From contig NZ_JAPJPG010000017.1 of NCBI RefSeq assembly GCF_030825785.1, positions 1 to 28,117 on the forward strand: 28,117 nt of DNA. The letters run 5' to 3'. Below are positions 15,566 through 21,961 of this stretch, one piece after another. The notes under the pieces are model-generated. The model had not been told where the DNA came from. It saw only the letters and a program-made list of their open reading frames with translations, and searched no databases. Source of the DNA: Anaerococcus sp. Lineage in GTDB: Bacteria > Bacillota > Clostridia > Tissierellales > Peptoniphilaceae. The translations under genes and the position numbers were made by a program. Positions within the stretch are counted from its first letter, which is position 1. Each line of letters opens with the position of its first letter.

Positions 15566-18500
15566 ATATTATATAGAAAAAATAGATACTAATCAAAGAA
15601 GAATCAATCTTAATAAGTCCTGGAGATTTGCTTTAGGAGATATTCCAGGTTTTTACAAGAATTTCTTCGATGATTCATCCTGGGATTATATAGACCTGCC
15701 CCATGATTACTCGATAGATAGACCTTATTCTAGGGCGGGAGAGGCCCAGTCTGCCTATAAGCTCGGAGGAGTGGGGCTATATAGGAAAAGTTTTACTGTA
15801 AAAGAGAAAAAGAGAGCTAAACTTTCCTTTGATGGAATCTACTGTGATGTAGAAGTTTTCTTAAATGGGAAGAAACTAGCTTGCCACCATCATGGATACA
15901 GTCCCTTTCTAATCGATATTACGGATTTCCTTTATTATGATAGGGAAAATATTTTGGCTATCAAAGTTGATAACCCAATTCCTACTAGCCGTTGGTATTC
16001 TGGTTCTGGTATTTATAGAGACCTTGATCTCATCCTTACAGACGACATAGCCTTAGATGAAGTTAGGATTGATGATTATGGTTTAGAAAATAAGAAAGGA
16101 GAAATCGACCTAGAAATCAGGTCCTTTATTTCAAACAAGAGTGATTTTGATGAAGAAATTAGCCTTGAACATAAGCTTATCTACGAAGACAGACTAGTTG
16201 AAAGATATAAATCAGAGGTCTTTTCCATAGAAGCTATGGGAGAAATAGAGCTTAAAGATAGATTTCCTATTTCCTACCCAAGACTTTGGAGCGTGGATAA
16301 TCCCGAGCTTTACAAGATAGAATCTTTTATAAAATACAAGGAAAAAGTAATTGATAAAGTTACGACCGATTACGGCTTTAGATATTTTACTGCTACAGCT
16401 TCTAGGGGATTTTCCCTAAACGGAGAGCCTATAAAGCTAAAGGCGGTCTGCCTCCACCACGATCAGGGAGCCCTTGGGGCGGCCGATTATTATAGGGCAA
16501 TCCTTAGGCAAGTTCTGCTTATGAAGGATATGGGAGCAAATGCTATAAGAATCACCCATAACCCAGCTAGTAAGAAGTTAATCGATATAGCAAACAATGA
16601 GGGCATCCTCCTTATAGAGGAGATATTTGATGGGTGGATTTTGGATAAGAATAATAATTACAAGGATTATTCTAGGTATTTTGCCCAAAAGATTGGGGAA
16701 AGTGAGCTTATAAATGCGACTTGCTACATGACTTGGGCAGAATTTGACTTAAAGGAGACCTTAAGAAGAGATTATAATTCCCCATCAATCATAGCCTATT
16801 CCTTGGGCAATGAAATTTTGTGCGGGACTAACCAGACTAGGAGCAAGGAATATCCGAGTATTGCCAGGGATTTGATAGGCTGGGAGAGAGAGCTTGACCA
16901 GAAAAGATTTCTAACTATAGGGGATAATTCCCTAAGAGATGGCTACGATAAAAACTTAGTCGACATCGAGGAAGAACTCACAAGATCTAAGGGACTTGTC
17001 GGTCTTAACTATTGTGATGGGGATAAATATGATAAGATCCACAAAGACCACCCTAAGTGGATTCTCTGGCAGTCAGAATCTGCTTCATCAGTTAACTCTA
17101 GAGCTTGTTATGATAGGTTGGGAGATGATCTAAGAGAAGATATGCGTCTTACTTCCTATGATGAATCTAAAGTTGCCTGGGGAAATCTTGCAGCAGAAGC
17201 CTGGTTTGATGTAATAAACCGCGACTTTGTAATGGGAGAGGCTGTGTGGACGGGCTTTGATTATCTAGGTGAGCCAACTCCCTATAATGGCATAGAAAGG
17301 GGAGCGCCCTACGGCTTTCCTGCTCCCAGATCTTCCTTTTTCGGCATAGTTGATACGGCGGGATTTCCCAAAGACTCCTACTTTCTCTACAGGGCCTTGT
17401 GGAATGAAAAAGATACAACTACCCATATCCTTCCTTCCTGGAATGCTATAGAACTAGGAGATTTGGCAGAAAATGTACCGATTGTTGTCTACACTAATGC
17501 TTCTGCTATTGAGTTGATATTTACTGATGAAGATGGGAATATTAAATCTTTGGGAAAGAAATATATGGAAGAGGTTAGGACTGAAGCGGGCTTTACTTAC
17601 AAAAAGGTCAAGGGAAAGGAGGGTCCAAGATCTCTTTATATGACTTGGCATATGCCCTATGAGAAGGGGGAGATATCTGCCATATCCTTTGATGAAAATG
17701 GCAAAATCATAAGGAAAACTATAGGAAGATCTAAAATTAAAACTCCTACTGAAGATACTTTTATAAAACTAGAAGCCTTTTATCCTTCTATGGGAGAAAA
17801 TCGAGAGGGAATTAACTTCATTACTATAGACCTTGTAGATAAAGATGGGAATATCAAAACTGGCGCATCAGATGAAATATCTGTAGAAGTATCAGAAAAT
17901 GCAAAGCTTCTTGCCCTGGATTCAGGACTACAGACTGACTTCGAGTCCTTTGCGACTGATAAGAAAAAGGCTTACGGAGGAAGGCTCCTTGCCATAGTTA
18001 AGGCAAAAGGTCCCGGTCCTCTTAAGCTTAAAGCCTCTGGCCAAAATTTAAGACAGGCAGAGCTTACAATCCCTGTTTGGGGAGAATTTCACAAAAGAAA
18101 TAGTCTAGTTTATGATAAGTATCTGATAAATTCTTCGCCCGAAGATCTTAATCTTGAAGCCAATAAGAAAATCACCTGGAAGCTAATGGAAAAAGGTAAG
18201 TATCATAGGACCTATGTGGGAGATTGTGAGAGTGGACCTATCAATACCTACGTCTTAGATATGAAGGGTGAGATGAAGCTAGTAGATTATGAAATGGGAA
18301 TTTTCGAAGAAGAGCTACCAATCTTTCCTAAATCCCTTCCCCTAGTAGATGAGGAAGGACAAATCTATTATCATGGCAAGGAGATAAGCTATGATGATTT
18401 TGATGAGGAAAAATTTAGGAGAGAGGGTTTTGTAAAAACCAGTGCAAGGCTTAAACTCCTAGGGAAAAATTATAAATCTTCTGTTAGTGTAAGAAAGCTA

Positions 18501-18836
18501 GTAGAAAGATACAGGAAAGATGCCTATATAGAGGATTTCGCCCTAGAAAAAAGAGTTAGTGAAGATGAGATATATCTTGCTTACGATACCCAGCAGATTT
18601 TTGGAGAAATTGAGATCTATCCTCAAGGATCTTTTTCTGCTCTTAAATTTTTCATAGGAGAAAGTGAGAATGAAGATAGCTTCAAGGAGATTAGGGCTAA
18701 TAAGATAGTAAAAGATTCTTCTAAGACTACTTTTATCTTCGAGAAATTTCCTGCAACATTTATCAAAATTATAGGCGATGTAAGAAATATTAGTAGAGTA
18801 AGGCTTAGGTCTATGAAGATTAAAGTGGAGGAATAG
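15555..18836 (+). CDS. GH2-family glycoside hydrolase (beta-galactosidase type)
   Basis: This is a 1093-residue retaining glycosidase of family 2. In order it has a jelly-roll sugar-binding domain (from about 20, with LPHDYSIDRPY and GLYRKSF), an Ig-like domain, the TIM barrel with acid/base Glu420 (YSLGNE) and nucleophile Glu508 (WQSESASS), a DUF4982-like domain from about 640, a further Ig-like domain (about 750-840), and a C-terminal region that may be a discoidin-type module. The start follows GGAGGAGAG and overlaps the GH92 gene by 11 bp. There is no signal peptide or sortase motif, so it is probably cytoplasmic despite its modular tail. Beta-galactosidase is the most common activity of this architecture, but beta-glucuronidase or another beta-glycosidase is possible. 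Confidence 0.85.
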   Translation: MKSKYYIEKIDTNQRRINLNKSWRFALGDIPGFYKNFFDDSSWDYIDLPHDYSIDRPYSRAGEAQSAYKLGGVGLYRKSFTVKEKKRAKLSFDGIYCDVEVFLNGKKLACHHHGYSPFLIDITDFLYYDRENILAIKVDNPIPTSRWYSGSGIYRDLDLILTDDIALDEVRIDDYGLENKKGEIDLEIRSFISNKSDFDEEISLEHKLIYEDRLVERYKSEVFSIEAMGEIELKDRFPISYPRLWSVDNPELYKIESFIKYKEKVIDKVTTDYGFRYFTATASRGFSLNGEPIKLKAVCLHHDQGALGAADYYRAILRQVLLMKDMGANAIRITHNPASKKLIDIANNEGILLIEEIFDGWILDKNNNYKDYSRYFAQKIGESELINATCYMTWAEFDLKETLRRDYNSPSIIAYSLGNEILCGTNQTRSKEYPSIARDLIGWERELDQKRFLTIGDNSLRDGYDKNLVDIEEELTRSKGLVGLNYCDGDKYDKIHKDHPKWILWQSESASSVNSRACYDRLGDDLREDMRLTSYDESKVAWGNLAAEAWFDVINRDFVMGEAVWTGFDYLGEPTPYNGIERGAPYGFPAPRSSFFGIVDTAGFPKDSYFLYRALWNEKDTTTHILPSWNAIELGDLAENVPIVVYTNASAIELIFTDEDGNIKSLGKKYMEEVRTEAGFTYKKVKGKEGPRSLYMTWHMPYEKGEISAISFDENGKIIRKTIGRSKIKTPTEDTFIKLEAFYPSMGENREGINFITIDLVDKDGNIKTGASDEISVEVSENAKLLALDSGLQTDFESFATDKKKAYGGRLLAIVKAKGPGPLKLKASGQNLRQAELTIPVWGEFHKRNSLVYDKYLINSSPEDLNLEANKKITWKLMEKGKYHRTYVGDCESGPINTYVLDMKGEMKLVDYEMGIFEEELPIFPKSLPLVDEEGQIYYHGKEISYDDFDEEKFRREGFVKTSARLKLLGKNYKSSVSVRKLVERYRKDAYIEDFALEKRVSEDEIYLAYDTQQIFGEIEIYPQGSFSALKFFIGESENEDSFKEIRANKIVKDSSKTTFIFEKFPATFIKIIGDVRNISRVRLRSMKIKVEE

Positions 18837-18886
18837 AAGAAGCTCTTGGAAATCGGTAGAATATATAGTGAAAGAAAAGAGGTAGT

Positions 18887-19453
18887 ATGGAAGAAAAGAA
18901 AAGTTTGTGGCAACTATTTAAGTCCACCCTGTATCTGTCCGCCTTTACCTTTGGCGGAGGTTATGTAATAATTTCACTGATGAAGGATACCTTTGTAGAT
19001 AAGCTAGGCTGGCTAGAGAAGGACGACATGCTAGATATGACCGCTATTGCCCAATCAGCTCCTGGAGCTGTCGCTGTAAATGCAGCTGTAGTAGTAGGCT
19101 ATGAGACTTTTGGCATCTCCGGTATGCTTGTAGCAATCCTTGCAACTATTATTCCGCCCCTTGTGATAATTTCTACGATTTCTATTTTCTACAAGGCCTT
19201 TATAGCAAATAAATTTATAGCGACCTTTCTTAAGGGAATGCAGGCAGGAGTCGCAGCCCTTATCTTTAAGGTAGTTATAGATATGACTAAAGATCTCTTA
19301 AAACTTAAGTCGAAGACCCTCCCTCTAGTAATGGTTTTAAGCTTTGTGGCAGGATTTTTCTTTAAGATTAATATTGTCTATATAATCCTTGCTTTGATTT
19401 TAGTGGGACTTATCTATTCATGGAAGAAGAAAGGAGAAAGCCGTGCTTCTTGA
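18887..19453 (+). CDS. Short-chain CHR-family transporter, first half
   Basis: This 188-residue membrane protein is one half of a split chromate-ion-transporter (CHR) family pair. It has the family motifs FTFGGGYVI near residue 22 and SAPGAVAVNAA near residue 60, then several hydrophobic helices and a charged end (YSWKKKGESRAS). GAGGTAG precedes the ATG. The partner begins 11 bp before its stop. Short-chain CHR proteins work as heteromeric pairs of opposite topology. Chromate export is the named activity of the family, but the native substrate in anaerobes is not known. Confidence 0.88.
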   Translation: MEEKKSLWQLFKSTLYLSAFTFGGGYVIISLMKDTFVDKLGWLEKDDMLDMTAIAQSAPGAVAVNAAVVVGYETFGISGMLVAILATIIPPLVIISTISIFYKAFIANKFIATFLKGMQAGVAALIFKVVIDMTKDLLKLKSKTLPLVMVLSFVAGFFFKINIVYIILALILVGLIYSWKKKGESRAS

Positions 19454-19994
19454 CTTATATTTGGCCTTTTTTAAGGTGGGACTTTTTTCCTTTGGAGGAG
19501 GTTACGCTGCCCTTCCTCTAATCCAGCAGGAAGTTGTCGGGGCAAATTCTTGGCTAAGCATATCCGAGTTTAACGACCTTATTACCATAAGCCAGATGAC
19601 TCCAGGACCAATTGCTGTAAACTCTGCAACCTTCGTGGGAGTTAGGGTAGGAGGTATTCTTGGAGGGCTTGTAGCAACCCTAGGTTGTGTTACGCCTTCT
19701 GCGATAATCGTTGGAATTTTGGCCTATTTTTACAAAAAATACAAGGACCTAGATTCGATTTCCAATGTCTTATACTTCCTAAGACCTGCTATAATTTCTA
19801 TGATTTTGATAGCTGGCGTAGATATACTTATGACTGCTTTATTTGACACAAGAGCAATTGCTTTAGTAAATCTAGATTATAAGATGTTATCTCTTTTCGC
19901 CTTTATCTTAATATTAATGGTCAAAAAGGATATAGATCCGATTAAGCTGATGCTTGCATCAGGAGCTATCTATCTTTTGGTAAGCTTAATATGA
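19443..19994 (+). CDS. Short-chain CHR-family transporter, second half
   Basis: This is the second half of the CHR pair, 183 residues. It carries the same two motifs as its neighbour (FSFGGGYAALPL near residue 17 and TPGPIAVNSATFVG near residue 55), as expected from the ancient duplication behind the long-chain form. Translation starts at a GTG (19443), with AAAGGAGAAAG just ahead and coupling through the 11-bp overlap. About six hydrophobic segments are seen. A terminator follows at 20001. Confidence 0.87.
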   Translation: MLLDLYLAFFKVGLFSFGGGYAALPLIQQEVVGANSWLSISEFNDLITISQMTPGPIAVNSATFVGVRVGGILGGLVATLGCVTPSAIIVGILAYFYKKYKDLDSISNVLYFLRPAIISMILIAGVDILMTALFDTRAIALVNLDYKMLSLFAFILILMVKKDIDPIKLMLASGAIYLLVSLI

Positions 19995-20000
19995 CACGAG

Positions 20001-20039
20001 GGACTTGATAAAAAATTTGCATATCAAGTCCTTATTTTA
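20001..20039 (+). terminator. Terminator after the CHR pair
   Basis: GGACTTGATA (20001-20010) and TATCAAGTCC (20022-20031) form a perfect 10-bp stem with an 11-base loop, followed by TTATTTTAT. The loop and the second arm also carry the -35 of the next promoter. Confidence 0.85.
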
Positions 20040-20045
20040 TATAAT
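20017..20045 (+). promoter_or_regulatory. larA-like gene promoter overlapping the terminator
   Basis: TTGCAT (20017-20022) and a perfect TATAAT (20040-20045) are 17 bp apart. A perfect 12-bp palindrome, GAAAAGCTTTTC (20050-20061), covers the predicted transcription start and could be an operator. Confidence 0.7.
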
Positions 20046-20089
20046 AAAAGAAAAGCTTTTCATGAAGAGGAGCGAACAAAGGAGTTTTT

Positions 20090-21364
20090 ATGAAAATCAA
20101 ATTACCTTATGGGAAAACTTTCCAAGAAACAGAAATTGACGATTCAAGGATCCAAGGGATTTTGACATCTCATCTAGAGGAATACCACCCAGAAGAGGAC
20201 CAACTTACAATTGTAAAAGAAGCTATGGCTAGTCCAATTGAGTCTAAGAAATTAAAAGAACTTGCTGTTGGTAAGGATAAGGTTGTCATCCTTATAAGCG
20301 ATCATACAAGACCAGTTCCAAGCAAATACATACTTCCACTAATGCTTGCTGAAATCAGAGAGGGAAACCCAGATGCAGACATAACCCTCCTAGTAGCAAC
20401 AGGCTGCCATAGAAATTCTAAGAAAGAAGAATTGATATTTAAACTAGGCGAAGAGATTTATAATAATGAAAAAATCTACATCCACGACTGCGATGATGAA
20501 GACATGCTCGTAACTTTAGACGAAAAGCTTCCTTCAGGTGGAGATATTGTAGTAAATAAAATAGCTGCTGAGGCAGATCTTCTAGTAGCGGAGGGCTTTA
20601 TTGAGCCACACTTCTTCGCAGGATTTTCTGGAGGAAGAAAGTCAGTCTTTCCTGGATGCTGTTCTAGAAAAGCTGTAATGTACAATCACAACTCAGAATT
20701 TATCGACAGCCAATACTCAAGAACAGGAAATCTCGAAAACAATCCAATCCACAAGGACATGGTTGCAGCAGCCAGAGCCCTAGGACTTTGCTATGTAGTA
20801 AATGTTGTTATAAACTCCGAAAAGAAAGTAATCCACGCAGTAGCAGGAGATCTAGAGAAGGCTCACGAGGCTGGAACAGATTGGTTAAAGGATAAGGCTG
20901 GAGTTGAAAGAAAAGAAGCAGACATAGCTATAACATCAAACGGAGGCTATCCACTTGACCAAAACATCTACCAAACAGTTAAGTCAATGACAGCAGCAGA
21001 AGCTACATTAAAAGATGACGGAGTAATCATAGTTTGCTCTGAATCAGGAGATGGTACTGGAGGAGACGCCTTCCACAAGGCCTTCTTAGAAGAAAGAGAT
21101 ATAGAAAAGCTCTACAAAGGCTTCCTAGATACACCAAAGATCGAAACAATCCCAGACCAATGGGAATCACAAATCCTATGTAGGATTCTTCTAAAGGCAA
21201 AGGCAGTAATCTACGTATCAGATTATGATTCAAAGACCCTAGAAGACTTCCACTTTATCCCAGTCAAAACTCTAGACGAAGCAATGGAAAAAGCAGATGA
21301 ATTAATGGGCATAGACAGCACAGTTACAGTTATACCAGACGGTATTGCAGTTATAGTAAAATAA
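20090..21364 (+). CDS. larA: LarA-family nickel-dependent lactate racemase homologue
   Basis: LarA interconverts D- and L-lactate with a nickel-pincer cofactor bound to a lysine. The 424-residue protein has SDHTRPVPS (70-78), TGCHR with His107, and EPHFFAGFSGGRKSVFPG with His174 and the cofactor-binding Lys184, plus His200 (YNHNSEF). These sit at nearly the same numbers as His108, His174, Lys184 and His200 of Lactobacillus plantarum LarA. AAGGAG 8 bases upstream sets the start. The cofactor-building genes larB, larC and larE are not in this window, so they must be elsewhere. LarA homologues with other 2-hydroxyacid substrates exist, so the lactate assignment is by family. Confidence 0.88.
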   Translation: MKIKLPYGKTFQETEIDDSRIQGILTSHLEEYHPEEDQLTIVKEAMASPIESKKLKELAVGKDKVVILISDHTRPVPSKYILPLMLAEIREGNPDADITLLVATGCHRNSKKEELIFKLGEEIYNNEKIYIHDCDDEDMLVTLDEKLPSGGDIVVNKIAAEADLLVAEGFIEPHFFAGFSGGRKSVFPGCCSRKAVMYNHNSEFIDSQYSRTGNLENNPIHKDMVAAARALGLCYVVNVVINSEKKVIHAVAGDLEKAHEAGTDWLKDKAGVERKEADIAITSNGGYPLDQNIYQTVKSMTAAEATLKDDGVIIVCSESGDGTGGDAFHKAFLEERDIEKLYKGFLDTPKIETIPDQWESQILCRILLKAKAVIYVSDYDSKTLEDFHFIPVKTLDEAMEKADELMGIDSTVTVIPDGIAVIVK

Positions 21365-21372
21365 AAAATTAA

Positions 21373-21399
21373 GCCGGTTTATAAGGACCGTCATTTTTT
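21373..21399 (+). terminator. Probable terminator after the larA-like gene
   Basis: GCCGGT (21373-21378) pairs with ACCGTC (21387-21392) with one mismatch, and TTTTTT follows at 21394-21399. The stem is weak. Confidence 0.55.
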
Positions 21400-21405
21400 A
21401 AAAGA

Positions 21406-21438
21406 GTAAAAAACAATTTATAGTGGTAAAAAACAATT
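21406..21438. repeat. Two 13-bp direct repeats ahead of the antisense RNA promoter
   Basis: GTAAAAAACAATT occurs at 21406-21418 and again at 21426-21438, exactly 20 bp apart (about two helical turns). The second copy covers the -35 region of the RNA promoter, so a regulator site is possible. The A-rich composition lowers the weight of the match. Confidence 0.6.
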
Positions 21439-21446
21439 CTAAGGTG

Positions 21447-21452
21447 TATAAT
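21447..21452 (+). promoter_or_regulatory. -10 element of the antitoxin RNA promoter
   Basis: A perfect TATAAT lies at 21447-21452. No good -35 is seen at 17 bp (TGGTAA at 21424-21429). Transcription should start near 21459. Confidence 0.6.
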
Positions 21453-21458
21453 AGTTGT

Positions 21459-21527
21459 GACTAGAAGAGTAAAGTTCAACATGTTGGACACAAAAAAAGA
21501 CTGGAGTAGCCGCTCCAGTCTTTTTTT
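21459..21527 (+). ncRNA. Predicted antisense antitoxin RNA (RNAII-like)
   Basis: A small RNA of about 69 nt is predicted from the TATAAT at 21447 to the T-run at 21521-21527. It has no plausible open frame. Its 5' half contains AGAGTAAAGT (21466-21475) and CATGTTGGACAC (21480-21491). The same words, with one base changed, recur at 21615-21624 and 21633-21644 across the toxin start. The RNA can therefore pair with the toxin mRNA at its ribosome site and first codons although it is transcribed from beyond the toxin stop. Its 3' half is the terminator shared with the toxin mRNA. This is the arrangement of RNAII in the par locus of pAD1, which is about 65 nt. The exact ends are estimates. Confidence 0.78.
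21492..21527. terminator. Bidirectional terminator shared by toxin and antitoxin RNAs
   Basis: GACTGGAG (21499-21506) and CTCCAGTC (21513-21520) form a perfect 8-bp stem with a TAGCCG loop. Seven T follow (21521-21527) and seven A precede (21492-21498), so it can stop transcription from both sides. The toxin stop codon is only 4 bases beyond the plus-strand T-run. Confidence 0.92.
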
Positions 21528-21530
21528 GGG

Positions 21531-21635
21531 CTAGTTACTATCTTTATTGCCGTTTCCATCTAGCCGCTTGCAGATGTAGTGACTAAGTACACCTGCCATG
21601 ATAGAAACTGTCAAAGAGTAAAGTAAATTATCCAT
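21531..21635 (-). CDS. Fst-like type I toxin peptide
   Basis: This is a 34-residue peptide on the minus strand. It starts MDNLLYSLTV, has one membrane helix at about residues 5-22, and then a short charged tail from CKRLDG to DSN. The layout of a helix, then a basic stretch, Leu-Asp and a polar tail matches the Fst/Ldr toxin superfamily (Fst has 33 residues and a VLDEE tail). Fst peptides damage the membrane when not silenced. The start is fixed by an eight-G run 8 bases upstream. A perfect -10 (TATAAT, 21691-21686) would put the mRNA start near 21679. A 6-bp hairpin (TGTTAC/GTAACA) with CCCC in its loop then opens the leader. The antisense RNA and terminator next to it support the call. Toxicity is inferred. 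Confidence 0.8.
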   Translation of the reverse strand: MDNLLYSLTVSIMAGVLSHYICKRLDGNGNKDSN

Positions 21636-21655
21636 GTTAGACACCCCCCCCTTTC

Positions 21656-21691
21656 TGTTACCAGTCTGGGGATAGTAACAACTTAATTATA
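21656..21691 (-). promoter_or_regulatory. Toxin promoter -10 and 5' leader hairpin
   Basis: On the minus strand, TATAAT lies at 21691-21686 with no clear -35. The leader then starts with TGTTAC (21680-21675), which pairs with GTAACA (21661-21656). The loop holds CCCC (21671-21668), able to pair with the eight G (21651-21644) that serve as ribosome site. Such a leader could keep the toxin mRNA poorly translated until pairing with the antisense RNA is settled. Confidence 0.65.
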
Positions 21692-21961
21692 CTCTATAAT
21701 CGTTTATAAAAATTATAATTTTAAAACTTTAGCAATTATGCTTCATATTTTGCTTTTTAAGCGATTATAATATGTAAAGTATGTAATAATTGTATTAGTA
21801 ATATCAGTCTTAATTTATCAGATTATAAATATAGTTTAAAAACAAGTCTGAATATGTTCATGTATACGTTTAGAGAAAAGAATCCTGATTTTCTTGTGGA
21901 AATTTTACCACGTATAAAATTGAGTATATTATAGTTTTCCAAGTATTTTATTTTAGAAAAA
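21692..21961. other. AT-rich intergenic region between toxin and regulator
   Basis: No gene is seen. It holds two operator-like sequences with central CG: TATAATCGTTTATA (21695-21708), just upstream of the toxin -10, and TTTTAAGCGATTATAA (21755-21770). The second matches the cre-type site at 27629 at 14 of 16 positions but lacks the TG and CA ends. A small stem (GTGG/CCAC) lies near 21896-21912, downstream of the minus-strand regulator, without a T-run. No clear terminator for that regulator was found. Confidence 0.5.

Larger units (their letters stand above)
21466..21644. repeat. Paired direct repeats linking antisense RNA and toxin start
   Basis: Copy 1 is AGAGTAAAGT (21466-21475) then CATGTTGGACAC (21480-21491). 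Copy 2 is AGAGTAAAGT (21615-21624) then CATGTTAGACAC (21633-21644). The first word is identical and the second differs at one of 12 bases; the spacers are 4 and 8 bases. Copy 2 contains the toxin start codon (minus strand). They correspond in position to the DRa and DRb repeats of Fst/par loci. Confidence 0.85.

Noticed and set aside
21406..21438. Direct repeats as the start of a CRISPR array
   Set aside because: Only two A-rich 13-base copies with a 7-base spacer; no array and no cas genes.
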